DNA of 64,000 bases, taken from Thalassospira sp. MCCC 1A03138. GTDB taxonomy: Bacteria; Pseudomonadota; Alphaproteobacteria; Rhodospirillales; Thalassospiraceae. Position numbers and translations under genes: made by a program. Below, piece after piece: positions 9,135-18,070 of this stretch (the first letter of the stretch is position 1; every line of letters begins with the position of its first letter). Location: the NCBI RefSeq assembly GCF_002115785.1, contig NZ_JFJY01000001.1, positions 124,001 to 188,000 on the forward strand, given 5' to 3'. The notes beneath the pieces are model-generated. The model saw only the letters and a list, made by a program, of their open reading frames with translations. It was not told the DNA's origin and searched no databases.

Positions 9135-10148
9135 ATGAACATTGCAGCAAAGGAAATCCACCTTTTACATTACCCCGATGGCGTTCCCACCAGGGACGAC
9201 TTCGCGGTAAGAGACAGCGTCCTGCCAAGTCCGCTTGACGGAGAAGTCCTTATTGAAAATATCTGGATGTCGGTCGATCCCTATATGCGCGGTCGCATGA
9301 CCAAACGCAAAAGCTATATCCCGCCGTTCGAACTGAATGCCCCGCTTGAAGGTCACGCGATTGGCCGGGTCATACAAAGCCGCGACCCACGCTTTGCCGA
9401 AGGGTCGCTTGTTACCTCGATGACCGGCTGGCGCAGCCATGCGCTGCTTGAACGTGATTACCTGCATCCCATCCCCGATATGCCTGATATTCCACCCGAA
9501 AAGTTTCTGGGCGTGCTGGGCATGCCCGGCATGACGGCATGGGTGGGGTTGAACCGGATCGCTAATTGCAAGGCGGGCGATACCGTCTTTGTTTCCGCCG
9601 CCGCCGGGGCGGTCGGATCTGTGGTTTGTCAACTCGCCAAAGCCAAGGGATGCCGGGTTATCGGATCGACCGGGGATAGGGACAAGGCAAAATGGTTGCG
9701 CACCGAATTGAACGTTGATGCGGTAATAAATTACCGCGATACCGACGATCTTTCAGGAAGCCTTGGCGAAGTCGCCCCCCAGGGTATTGATGTTTATTAT
9801 GAAAATGTCGGTGGTGCGCATCTTGAGGCCGCCCTTGATCATATCAATACTGGCGGGCGGATTGCCGTATGCGGCATGATTTCACACTATAATGACGAGT
9901 CCCCGCAACCCGGCCCACGCAACCTGTTCCGATTGACGACACAACGCGCAAAGATGGAAGGCTTCATCGTCAGCGACCATTGGGGCAGTTACCCCGATTT
10001 CGTCCGCGAAGGGGCAGATCTGGTGCGAAGCGGGCGGCTCAAAAGCCGTGAAACCGTGATCGAAGGGCTGGAAAACGCCCCCGAAGCCTTTATCGATCTG
10101 TTCAGAGGTAAGAATACCGGCAAGATGCTGGTGAAGCTGGCTGATTGA
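9135..10148 (+). CDS. NADP-dependent MDR oxidoreductase, CurA-like
   Basis: A 337-residue cytosolic medium-chain reductase without catalytic-zinc ligands. VDPYMRGRM near residue 50 is typical of the prostaglandin reductase/CurA branch; the Rossmann motif AAAGAVGS is near residues 155-162, followed by IGSTGDRDKAKWL, and YYENVGG near residue 217. E. coli CurA (YncB) reduces curcumin; relatives reduce alpha,beta-unsaturated aldehydes and ketones. GAGGAGG gives a strong ribosome site. Single gene ending in a terminator. The specific substrate is unknown. Confidence 0.87.
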   Translation: MNIAAKEIHLLHYPDGVPTRDDFAVRDSVLPSPLDGEVLIENIWMSVDPYMRGRMTKRKSYIPPFELNAPLEGHAIGRVIQSRDPRFAEGSLVTSMTGWRSHALLERDYLHPIPDMPDIPPEKFLGVLGMPGMTAWVGLNRIANCKAGDTVFVSAAAGAVGSVVCQLAKAKGCRVIGSTGDRDKAKWLRTELNVDAVINYRDTDDLSGSLGEVAPQGIDVYYENVGGAHLEAALDHINTGGRIAVCGMISHYNDESPQPGPRNLFRLTTQRAKMEGFIVSDHWGSYPDFVREGADLVRSGRLKSRETVIEGLENAPEAFIDLFRGKNTGKMLVKLAD

Positions 10149-10171
10149 TCCGCCAGAGCATCCGAAAAGAC

Positions 10172-10205
10172 AAAGCCCCGCCCACATCAAAATGTGCGGG
10201 GCTTT
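10172..10205. terminator. Bidirectional terminator, CurA-like gene / DUF3750 gene
   Basis: AAAGCCCCGC and GCGGGGCTTT form 10-bp arms around a 14-nt loop between convergent genes. Confidence 0.8.
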
Positions 10206-10223
10206 ATCGTAGGATGGATGAAA

Positions 10224-11048
10224 TCAATACGCAGGCGCCGCACCGCCTGCATCCGCTGCTTTCACCGGCTCAACATCGCCAACCGGGGCAACATTATCCA
10301 TGCCCAACCGCCCGACAGACGGCAGGCGCAGGGCCGGGCGATTGAAGTCAATGCCAAGGTTAAGACCCAGCAGGTTCAACTCGATCCCTTCTTCAAGACC
10401 AATGGAAAAACCAAGCAGCCCCAAAAGATTGGCCTGAATACCCTGACCACTTGATGACAATCCGACAGGATCGGTGATCGCACGGAAATCCTTGCCAATC
10501 GCGTTCGCCGGCATATCAAGATCAAGGTCGGGCACGCTGCGCCCGATATGGGCGACAAAGGTGTTGCTGTTTGGCCCCGGATAGCTGCGATACTGATCCG
10601 GATAAGGATAATCCCTGATCGCGGTTTCGATCTGGTCAATCAGATCATCCACACCCTCGCCGCGATGATCGGCCAGAATTTGTGGCTCCGACCCGAACCA
10701 CAAGCCATCGGGCAAGGCATAATTCTTGCGCACGACATTGCCACCGCCCCAACCAACCACGTCATACCGCGTATAGCTGGTTTCACCGGCGCGTTTATAG
10801 ATGATCCACGGATGAACCGCGAAATAACCGCGCCAGCCATAGGTATGGGCTGCCATGACCTGCACAATCGCAATATCGGCATTTGCCGCTGGATCAGGAG
10901 CTACACCCGATGAATGTCGCGGCGCATTACGCCATGTCTGGCGTTTTTCGGCCTTCTCGGCGGGCGGGTCCTGCGCAAGGCTGATGCCAAACGGCAGCAC
11001 AAGCATCGCCAGAAGGCCCAGAATGAAATTTCTGCCTTTTCTCACCAA
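10224..11048 (-). CDS. DUF3750 family exported protein
   Basis: A 274-residue protein with an N-terminal hydrophobic signal-like segment (about residues 8-25). It matches the DUF3750 pattern as I know it: HTYGWRGYFAVHPWI, DVVGWGGG, DGLWFGSEPQILADHRG, YPYPDQYRSYPGPNSNTF, and a C-terminal GLLGFSIGLEEGIELNLLGL. Function of the family is not established. The first 60 residues after the leader are charged and poorly conserved in style. It sits alone between a convergent reductase and a same-strand AraC regulator. Confidence 0.8.
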   Translation of the reverse strand: MVRKGRNFILGLLAMLVLPFGISLAQDPPAEKAEKRQTWRNAPRHSSGVAPDPAANADIAIVQVMAAHTYGWRGYFAVHPWIIYKRAGETSYTRYDVVGWGGGNVVRKNYALPDGLWFGSEPQILADHRGEGVDDLIDQIETAIRDYPYPDQYRSYPGPNSNTFVAHIGRSVPDLDLDMPANAIGKDFRAITDPVGLSSSGQGIQANLLGLLGFSIGLEEGIELNLLGLNLGIDFNRPALRLPSVGRLGMDNVAPVGDVEPVKAADAGGAAPAY

Positions 11049-11190
11049 TCAATCCTGTCAGATGTCACGTTTCATTAATGTTACGATGTGAAACGACAAA
11101 TAAGATCAAAAAATGGCAATTGGTTTGCAAAGCAGCATCAAAAAACGGTGAGGCTTTGCGACAATTCTGCGACAATTGCCTTGCGTCCCC

Positions 11191-12186
11191 TTATGGCCAC
11201 GCGGCAAAGGTATGGTCGCGCGCTCGTTCCTCGGCCCGGCGCAAGCGGCGGTAAGCGCCCGGTGCCTCGCCCATGTAACGTTTGAAAAAACGGCTGAAAT
11301 AGGCCGGATCGCGAAAACCAAGCCCATAGGCGATCTGTGCGACCGCCAGCGGACTTTGTTCCAGCCGCATGCAGGCTTCGCGAATGACACGTTCATGCAC
11401 AAGCGTCAGGGGCGGCTTGCCCGTCGCCCGCATCACCGCTGACCCCAGCCGCCGCTCACTGACGCCAAGGGCCGTGGCATAATCGGCAATGTTCCAGTGT
11501 TCGCGAAAATGCAGCTCTACCGCCTGCAAAAACCGCTGAAACGTGATCGAACCGGGGCGATATTTGTCACGCTGTTCCATCACACCCTCGGTCAGACGCA
11601 GAACCATCGTCAGGATGATCTGAAGATGCGCACCGACCACCATCCCCGCCCCAAACGCGTTCTGCATAAGCTCCGCCCGGATCGCATCAAAACTGCGCGC
11701 CAGTAACGCCAGATTGTTACTGCCTTCGGCCGGGGTGACGTTATGAACCATATCGGCCGCAAACCGTAACGGTAGCCCCCCGCCGGGCAAGGGTGGTACG
11801 GATATGCTGGTTGAACTACCCCCGCAATGGCGCGCCACCAGATCATCCACAACCGACAGCAGATAGCCGTCCGCCCCGGCCGAAACCGAAATCGCCTGCG
11901 TTTCGCCCAGCGGCAACCACACAAGTGCCGGGGCATGACAGTCAATCGTGCCCTGACGCAACCGGATATGCGCCCGCCCCGACAGCATCAAAACCGCATG
12001 GCACCGGTCCCGACGCGCCCGGTCATTCATCACCCAGTCCTGGGACGACAATGCATGATCAAAACGGTACATCACTGCCTGTGTCGTGACCGGCACCCGA
12101 TCACCGAACGGTTGGATGCCAAACGCTTCCGGGCGTTGATTTTTTGCAATCACCGGCGTAACCATGCCTTTTTGATCCTGAAACAT
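11191..12186 (-). CDS. AraC family transcriptional regulator
   Basis: A 331-residue regulator. The N-terminal half is a cupin-like sensing domain (VLMLSGRAHIRLRQG; LVWLPLGETQ), and the last about 100 residues are two helix-turn-helix motifs, the second reading VAQIAYGLGFRDPAYFSRFF. It is divergent from the aldehyde dehydrogenase at 12553, so control of that gene is the natural inference; the inducer may be an aromatic acid or aldehyde. Two possible starts, ATG 12186 and ATG 12165, both have poor ribosome sites. Confidence 0.85.
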   Translation of the reverse strand: MFQDQKGMVTPVIAKNQRPEAFGIQPFGDRVPVTTQAVMYRFDHALSSQDWVMNDRARRDRCHAVLMLSGRAHIRLRQGTIDCHAPALVWLPLGETQAISVSAGADGYLLSVVDDLVARHCGGSSTSISVPPLPGGGLPLRFAADMVHNVTPAEGSNNLALLARSFDAIRAELMQNAFGAGMVVGAHLQIILTMVLRLTEGVMEQRDKYRPGSITFQRFLQAVELHFREHWNIADYATALGVSERRLGSAVMRATGKPPLTLVHERVIREACMRLEQSPLAVAQIAYGLGFRDPAYFSRFFKRYMGEAPGAYRRLRRAEERARDHTFAAWP

Positions 12187-12552
12187 TCCAAATGGTTATA
12201 TGTAAAATAGTACAATTTTTCGTCTTAAAATGTCAACTTGACCATCTTTACATCGGAACGCTTACAGCGCTTACTAATATTGCGGTCAAAGCAACCGCCA
12301 ATAACAACAAGACATATTGAACAATGCGTTTCCGTTATTTTGCACATGCGAGTAAACGGACAGGAGGATACGTCACATTTTTACTTTGAACATCAAAGTA
12401 GATAACAGATTTTCTGTATCCATCTTCCTGAGGTAACGCCAAAGCGGGAAAACCGGAATCTCTGCCCAAAGACCTTTCCGGGTCTTGCCCGGCGCAAAGC
12501 TGCCTTTCGCCGCCGCACAGCAGAACATAAAGAAGAAATCAGGAGAAACGTC
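12187..12552. other. Divergent promoter region, AraC regulator / aldehyde dehydrogenase
   Basis: A 366-bp gap, AT-rich next to the regulator. It contains the direct repeat CGCTTAC at 12259-12265 and 12268-12274, an inverted repeat at 12382-12400 listed separately, and a GGAGGA at 12363-12368 not followed by a usable start. I see no gene in it. Confidence 0.6.
12382..12400. promoter_or_regulatory. Inverted repeat upstream of aldehyde dehydrogenase
   Basis: TACTTTGA-ACA-TCAAAGTA, perfect 8-bp arms with 3-bp spacer, about 150 bp before the dehydrogenase start. The 3-bp spacer does not fit an FNR box (4 bp). Possible operator, factor unknown. Confidence 0.4.
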
Positions 12553-14010
12553 GTGAACGATGCCAAGCTATTGATCAACAACGAAGCCGTGAATGCCACC
12601 AACAACCGGACATTCGAACGCAAGAACCCGGTCACCGGCAAGGTCGCAACCTCTGCTGCTGCCGCCAGCCCCGCCGATGCGCGCAAGGCCGCCGATGCCG
12701 CCGCCGCCGCATTCCCGGAATGGTCAAAAATGGGTCCGGGCGCACGGCGCAAGATTTTGCTCAAAGCCGCCGACATCATGGAAGACAAAGGCGACGAGTT
12801 TGGTCGTCTCGTCCTTGAAGAAACCGGCAGTACGCGCATGTGGGGCGGTTTCAACGCCCATCTTGCGGCCAATATGCTGCGCGAGGCCGGTGCAATGACA
12901 ACCCAGATTCAGGGCAACCTGATCCCGTCCGACACACCCGGCCTGATGGCCATGGGCATTCGTCAACCGGTTGGCGTGGTGCTGGGCATTGCGCCATGGA
13001 ATGCGCCGGTCATCCTTGGCACGCGCGCGATTGCCATGCCGCTTGCCTGTGGCAACACGGTGGTGCTCAAGGCATCCGAACTGTGCCCCGCCCTGCATCG
13101 CCTAATCGGCGAATGCCTGGTCGAGGCAGGCGCCCCGGCCGGTGTCATCAATGTCGTGACCAACGCCCCGGAAGATGCCCCGGAAATCGTCGAAACCCTG
13201 ATCGCTCATCCGGCGGTGCGCCGCATCAACTTTACCGGCTCAACCCGCGTTGGCCGCATCATCGCCAAACTAGGGGCCGAACACCTTAAACCGGTTCTGC
13301 TTGAACTGGGTGGCAAGGCGCCGTTCCTTGTGCTCGACGATGCCGACATTGACGAAGCGGTCAATGGCGCGGCATTCGGGGCCTATATGAACCAGGGCCA
13401 GATTTGCATGTCGACCGAACGCCTGATCGTTGACAATGCGGTTGCCGATGATTTCGTGGCCAAACTTGCCGCCAAGGCCAAAACGCTGACCGCTGGCGAC
13501 CCGGCAAAGGCCGAACATATTCTGGGCGGTGTCGTGAATGTCGAAGCCGTCAACCGGATCGAAGAACTGGTTGAGGATGCCGTCTCCAAGGGGGCAAAAC
13601 TGGTCGCTGGTTCCGGCAAGGCGCGCGATGGCGTTCTGATGGATGCGACCCTGCTGGATCACGTCACCCCCGCGATGCGGATTTATGCCGAGGAAAGCTT
13701 TGGTCCGGTCTGTGTCGTCATCCGTGCCGGCAACGAAGACGAAGCGGTTCGCATCGCCAATGACAGCGAATATGGTCTGTCATCGGCGGTCTTTTCCACC
13801 AACATCCCGCGCGCGATGGAAGTCGCCAAGCGGATCGAAAGCGGCATCTGCCACATCAACAGCCCGACCGTTCAGGACGAAGCCCAGATGCCGTTTGGCG
13901 GGGTAAAAGCCAGCGGCTATGGCCGCTTCGGATCGCAGGCATCAATTGATGAATTCACCGAAATGCGCTGGATCACGATCCAAAGCGGCAAACGCCACTA
14001 TCCGTTCTAA
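12553..14010 (+). CDS. Aldehyde dehydrogenase, vanillin/salicylaldehyde type
   Basis: A 485-residue cytosolic NAD(P)+-dependent aldehyde dehydrogenase. PWNAP with Asn150, LLELGGKAP with the general base Glu251, and NQGQICMS with catalytic Cys285 are all present, as is FTGSTRVG for cofactor binding. The context MNQGQICMSTERLIV is characteristic of the vanillin/salicylaldehyde/benzaldehyde dehydrogenase branch, so an aromatic aldehyde is the likely substrate, though no ring-degradation genes adjoin. GTG start at 12553 with AGGAGA. Likely regulated by the divergent AraC protein. A hairpin with arms at 14077-14085 and 14104-14112 spans the stop codon of the convergent yaiI gene. Confidence 0.87.
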   Translation: MNDAKLLINNEAVNATNNRTFERKNPVTGKVATSAAAASPADARKAADAAAAAFPEWSKMGPGARRKILLKAADIMEDKGDEFGRLVLEETGSTRMWGGFNAHLAANMLREAGAMTTQIQGNLIPSDTPGLMAMGIRQPVGVVLGIAPWNAPVILGTRAIAMPLACGNTVVLKASELCPALHRLIGECLVEAGAPAGVINVVTNAPEDAPEIVETLIAHPAVRRINFTGSTRVGRIIAKLGAEHLKPVLLELGGKAPFLVLDDADIDEAVNGAAFGAYMNQGQICMSTERLIVDNAVADDFVAKLAAKAKTLTAGDPAKAEHILGGVVNVEAVNRIEELVEDAVSKGAKLVAGSGKARDGVLMDATLLDHVTPAMRIYAEESFGPVCVVIRAGNEDEAVRIANDSEYGLSSAVFSTNIPRAMEVAKRIESGICHINSPTVQDEAQMPFGGVKASGYGRFGSQASIDEFTEMRWITIQSGKRHYPF

Positions 14011-14091
14011 AGATATTAAGTTCCGCAGGGGGGAAGCCCGGTCGCACTCCCTCAGATGATCGGCAGGGACCTGTGGCAGGCCGCCTTACGC

Positions 14092-14574
14092 TTAACCGCG
14101 CAGGGCGGCCTGTATCGTGACTTCCAGCATGTTGGAAAAACGCGACCGGTCCTTTTGGGTAAAGCCCGCATTGCGGCCCTGCTCCCCGGTGACTTCGCGC
14201 ATATGGGCGGCGATTTCACGGCCGGCCAATGCATTGCCGATATTCGCCTCGGTAAATTCCTGACCATTCGGACGCAACACGCGCGCACCGATTTCAAGCC
14301 CTCGCGATGCCAGCGGAATATCGTTGGTCACGATCACGTCGTTCTTGACGGCATTTTCGGCAATCCAGTCATCGGCCGCATCGGGTTCCGGCGGCACAAT
14401 CACGATCCGGACCAACGGATTGCGCGACGGGCGAATACCGCCGTTTGACACCATGATCATTTCCAGACGATGGCGTTCGGCCACACGTTCGCATTCCGCC
14501 TTCACCGGGCAGGCATCCGCATCGACAAGGATACGCGGCCGCATCGCCGCTTTATTGGGTGTGTTTTCAGACAT
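14092..14574 (-). CDS. yaiI: UPF0178 family protein YaiI
   Basis: A 160-residue cytosolic protein of the UPF0178 (YaiI/YqxD) family, a NYN/PIN-like fold of unproven function. It has ILVDADACPVKAE near the N-terminus, VSNGGIRPSRNPLV, DDWIAE, VTNDIPLASRGL and the RPNGQEFTEANIG segment. Upstream TTG and downstream ATG starts are possible; ATG 14574 is chosen although no strong ribosome site is visible. Gap to the same-strand upstream MFS gene is short, so co-transcription is possible. Confidence 0.87.
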   Translation of the reverse strand: MSENTPNKAAMRPRILVDADACPVKAECERVAERHRLEMIMVSNGGIRPSRNPLVRIVIVPPEPDAADDWIAENAVKNDVIVTNDIPLASRGLEIGARVLRPNGQEFTEANIGNALAGREIAAHMREVTGEQGRNAGFTQKDRSRFSNMLEVTIQAALRG

Positions 14575-14612
14575 GGCGCGATAATCGTCACGCAAACAAT
14601 AAAGTCAAGCCA

Positions 14613-15908
14613 TCAGGCGATTGTTGGCATTTCATGTGCTGCCTTGGCATCCTTCATCATCATCAAAACAACCCCACCCAGCAGCGCAAACCCACCCGCG
14701 ACAAGAACGGTTGCCTGGAACGAATACCAGGTCGCGATAAAGCCGGTTGCAAGATTGGCAACAAGCCCGCCGACGAAAAGCGTACTGACATAGTAACTGG
14801 TCGCAACACCGGGGCGATCAGGGGCGAAGTTTTGCACGAAGGTCATACTGATTCCGGCAAAAATGCCATAATAAATCCCGTCCAGCGTCGCCAGAACCAG
14901 CACATCGGCAAGGCTGGTCGCGTTATAGATCAGCCCGAAGAAGACCGCGGCAAGCACGGCGGCCAGTATCATGCCGCCGCGCTCGCCGATCTTTCTGATC
15001 AGATGCGCGCAGTAATAAATCACCACCACCTCGACAAAGCATTTCACCGTCAGGGCAAAACCAGCCGCCGATGCGATTAGCCCCATTTCAGTCGTGAAAT
15101 AAAGCGGCATGGCGGTTACGAAAACAACATTCCCCGCCCCGATGAAAAACACCGGCACACAGGCCAGAAGCAATCCGAAATTGAACGGGATTTTCTTGCC
15201 CGTCACAAGCGAACCGGGATGATGGGTTTTGAACGCCGCCGGGACGATAAACAGACACACGACAAACCACACCGCCCCAAGGGTCGCGATGCTGTAATAG
15301 GTCACCGTAAAACCGAACGCACCAAACAGCGATAATGACGCCGCCGGGCCAACCATCCAGCCAAGCGATGTCTGCATCCGAAGGAACCCGTTGAATTTGA
15401 CAACGTCGCGCCCGGTCTGCTCGGCAAACAGTCGGCCAAACGAATACATCACCGAAAGCGCGCCAGACCCGACACCAAGCAGGATCGAAGCAAAGCAAAG
15501 ATAAACCCAGTAAATCTGAAACGTCGCAAGCATCGCCATACCACTGGCAAAACAGACAATACTGGTGATCAGAAGCGCCTTGATTGGCAACGCCCGGTCA
15601 ATCGCGCGGCCAAATGCCCGGTTGGTCAGAAGTGTGACAACAACCTGAACAATCGCCACCATGCTGACCCTCCATGGCGGCTCCCCCATGCCTTCGATGA
15701 TATAAAGCCCGCCAAGTGGCGCTGCCGAGGACGCGGTAAACGCCCCCATCAAAAGCAGGCCTAACACCAGAAACGGATAGCGATCCAGAAAGGCGGTTAC
15801 GCCAGATACCGGCCGAAGATTTCCGCTTTCAGGATGTCCATCACCCTGAGATGTACCGGTCTGATCGCGCAATTTCGTGCCCTCGCCCTCGACATAAGCC
15901 CAAGGCAC
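14613..15908 (-). CDS. MFS transporter, sugar-efflux (SetA/SotB) like
   Basis: A 431-residue membrane protein with about 12 helices after a hydrophilic N-terminal tail of about 40 residues. The pattern (GAFTASSAAPLGGLYIIEG in helix 1, LLTNRAFGRAIDR loop, SFGRLFAEQTGRD, FLRMQTSLGWMVGPA) resembles the SetA/SetB sugar efflux branch of MFS. Substrate is not determined. GTG start at 15908; no clear Shine-Dalgarno sequence. Downstream yaiI is on the same strand 38 bp away. Confidence 0.72.
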   Translation of the reverse strand: MPWAYVEGEGTKLRDQTGTSQGDGHPESGNLRPVSGVTAFLDRYPFLVLGLLLMGAFTASSAAPLGGLYIIEGMGEPPWRVSMVAIVQVVVTLLTNRAFGRAIDRALPIKALLITSIVCFASGMAMLATFQIYWVYLCFASILLGVGSGALSVMYSFGRLFAEQTGRDVVKFNGFLRMQTSLGWMVGPAASLSLFGAFGFTVTYYSIATLGAVWFVVCLFIVPAAFKTHHPGSLVTGKKIPFNFGLLLACVPVFFIGAGNVVFVTAMPLYFTTEMGLIASAAGFALTVKCFVEVVVIYYCAHLIRKIGERGGMILAAVLAAVFFGLIYNATSLADVLVLATLDGIYYGIFAGISMTFVQNFAPDRPGVATSYYVSTLFVGGLVANLATGFIATWYSFQATVLVAGGFALLGGVVLMMMKDAKAAHEMPTIA

Positions 15909-15985
15909 GTTTTAGATGATCAACCATCAACAGGAAATAGCCCTAATTGCAAACCTGTGAAATTGTCACAAATCGCACCACCGGC

Positions 15986-16714
15986 TCAGGCAAGCCCACC
16001 GACAAAGCTGGCAAGTTCCGGGGTTTTCGGATTGGCAAAAACATCTTCGGGGGCACCGCTTTCATGAATGCGGCCCTGATGCATGAAAACCAGTTTATCG
16101 CAAACCTCGCGCGCGAAACGCATTTCATGCGTCACCATCACCAATGTCATGCCCTCCTCGGCAAGCTGGCGCACGACAGCCAGAACCTCGTTCACCAGCT
16201 CTGGATCAAGGGCCGATGTGACCTCGTCACACAGCAACACACGCGGCTTCATGGCAAGGGCACGCGCAATCGCCACCCGCTGCTGCTGCCCGCCTGAAAG
16301 CTGATCGGGGTAATGCATCATCTTGTCGGCAAGCCCGACCTTGGCCAGCATTTCCTCGGCCACGTCCTTGGCTTCGGCCTTTGACTGCTTTTTCACGACC
16401 TGCGGCGACAGCATGACGTTTTCAAGTGCTGTGTAATGCGGGAACAGATTGAACTGCTGAAACACCATGCCAACGTTAAGCCGAAGCGTAAGCACATCCG
16501 TATCGCGGTCACCAACCTTCTTGCCCGCCACCATGATCGTCCCGTCATTGATGGTTTCAAGGCCGTTGATGGTGCGCAAAAGCGTGCTTTTGCCCGATCC
16601 GCTTTTCCCGATCAGGGCAATCACCTGCCCTTCCTCGATCTTAAGATCAATGCCTTTAAGGACTTCGAGCTCGCCAAAGCTTTTGTGGATAGCGTGCAGT
16701 TCAACGAGCGACAT
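15986..16714 (-). CDS. Polar amino acid ABC transporter, ATP-binding protein
   Basis: A 242-residue ATPase of the GlnQ/ArtP/HisP group that energises amino acid import. Walker A GKSGSGKST near residue 38, Q-loop VFQQFNLFPH, signature LSGGQQQRVAIARAL, Walker B VLLCDEVTSALDPE and the switch His in VTHEMRFARE are intact. The frame extends 10 codons further, but ATG 16714 with GGAAGGA is preferred; it overlaps the end of the upstream permease gene by 14 bp, consistent with translational coupling. Last gene of the four-gene operon. Confidence 0.93.
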   Translation of the reverse strand: MSLVELHAIHKSFGELEVLKGIDLKIEEGQVIALIGKSGSGKSTLLRTINGLETINDGTIMVAGKKVGDRDTDVLTLRLNVGMVFQQFNLFPHYTALENVMLSPQVVKKQSKAEAKDVAEEMLAKVGLADKMMHYPDQLSGGQQQRVAIARALAMKPRVLLCDEVTSALDPELVNEVLAVVRQLAEEGMTLVMVTHEMRFAREVCDKLVFMHQGRIHESGAPEDVFANPKTPELASFVGGLA

Positions 16715-17354
16715 GACGAAGTTTTCCTTCCAGATGGCGGGCATAAAGCGAAAGCGGGAAACAGATCAAGAAATACATGACGGCCACACAGCCATAGACC
16801 GTAAAGGGCGCATAGGTCGCATTGGTGATCATGGTCCCGGCCTTGGTAAGTTCGACAAACCCGATGATCGACGCAACCGCCGTCCCCTTGACCACCTGCA
16901 CCGAAAAACCGACCGTCGGCGGCACCGCAATACGAAGCGCCTGCGGCAGAATGATATAGCGCATCTGCTGGCGGAAATTCATGCCAAGGCTTGCCGATGC
17001 TTCCCATTGGCCAAGCCCTATGGATTCAACGCACCCCCGCCAGATTTCGGTCAGAAACGCACTGGTAAACAGCGTTAACCCCAACATCGCCGCGATCCAG
17101 GGCGACACATCAATCCCGATCAATGGCAGACCGAAGAACACGATGAATAACTGCATCAAAAGCGGCGTGCCCTGAAACAGTTCGACATAGCCGCGCACCA
17201 AACGCATCGCCCACGGATTACCGGCGGTCCGCACCATCAAAAGCAAAAGCCCGACAATCCCACCCAGCACAAAGGCGGTAAGTGACAGCAACACCGTCCA
17301 ACGTGCGGCCAGCAGCAGATTATAAACAATATCCCAAAGGCTGAATTCAGACAT
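16701..17354 (-). CDS. Polar amino acid ABC transporter, permease 2
   Basis: A 217-residue inner-membrane permease of the HisMQ type with about five helices. It has RGYVELFQGTPLLMQLFIVFF in the N-terminal half and the EAA loop near EASASLGMNFRQQMRYIILPQ. ATG 17354 (MSEFSLW) overlaps the upstream permease by 8 bp. Forms a heterodimer with permease 1. Substrate cannot be read from sequence. Confidence 0.92.
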   Translation of the reverse strand: MSEFSLWDIVYNLLLAARWTVLLSLTAFVLGGIVGLLLLMVRTAGNPWAMRLVRGYVELFQGTPLLMQLFIVFFGLPLIGIDVSPWIAAMLGLTLFTSAFLTEIWRGCVESIGLGQWEASASLGMNFRQQMRYIILPQALRIAVPPTVGFSVQVVKGTAVASIIGFVELTKAGTMITNATYAPFTVYGCVAVMYFLICFPLSLYARHLEGKLRHVAR

Positions 17355-18018
17355 GACTGCGCCGTTCAAACAGGAAGTTGCCAAATATCTTCAAACCCCA
17401 GCGCAGCAGTACCGACATCACCAGATAAAGTGCGGTCGCCACGAAATAGACCTCGAAGGCACGGAAATTGACGGCCTGGATATAGTTCGCCGCAAAGGTC
17501 AGTTCCTCGGCCGCGATCTGCGAACAGACGGATGATCCCAACATGACAATCACGATCTGGCTTGATAATGCCGGCCAGATTTTCTTGAGCGCCGGACGGA
17601 TAATGACATAGCGGAAAATCTGCACCCGGTTCATCGCAAGGCTTTGGGCGGCCTCGATCTGCCCCTTGGGGATCGCAAGGATACCCGCCCGGATGATTTC
17701 GGTCGAATAGGCCCCAAGATTGACGATCATTGCCAGAACCGCAGCCTGAAATTCACTTAGCTTCACGCCAAGCGCCGGGAGCCCGAAAAAGATAAAGAAC
17801 AACTGCACCAGAAACGGGGTGTTGCGGATCAGTTCCACATATATGCCGACGATCTGGCTGATGACGGGGGCACGCGATGCGCGTGCCCACGCCGCCAAAG
17901 TCCCCAGACTGACGCCAACCACAGCTCCGATGACGGTCAGTTCGGTTGTCAGGACAACCCCGTCAAGCAGCAATTGCCAATGCGGGACAATTGCACCGAA
18001 ATCGAATTCATAAGCCAT
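17347..18018 (-). CDS. Polar amino acid ABC transporter, permease 1
   Basis: A 223-residue HisMQ-type permease: VELIRNTPFLVQLFFIFFGLP, and the EAA loop EAAQSLAMNRVQIFRYVIIRP. Start at ATG 18018 (MAYEF) rather than the TTG three codons upstream. It lies 52 bp after the binding-protein gene and overlaps permease 2, so the order is binding protein, permease, permease, ATPase. Confidence 0.92.
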   Translation of the reverse strand: MAYEFDFGAIVPHWQLLLDGVVLTTELTVIGAVVGVSLGTLAAWARASRAPVISQIVGIYVELIRNTPFLVQLFFIFFGLPALGVKLSEFQAAVLAMIVNLGAYSTEIIRAGILAIPKGQIEAAQSLAMNRVQIFRYVIIRPALKKIWPALSSQIVIVMLGSSVCSQIAAEELTFAANYIQAVNFRAFEVYFVATALYLVMSVLLRWGLKIFGNFLFERRSHV

Positions 18019-18070
18019 TGAAACCAAGCAATCCGGTCAGGGGTGAAGCCATCAGTCAATCAAGTCAGGA

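Noticed and set aside
12382-12400. FNR/Anr box upstream of the aldehyde dehydrogenase
   Set aside because: The TTTGA/TCAAA arms are 3 bp apart, not 4, so it does not fit an FNR-type site.
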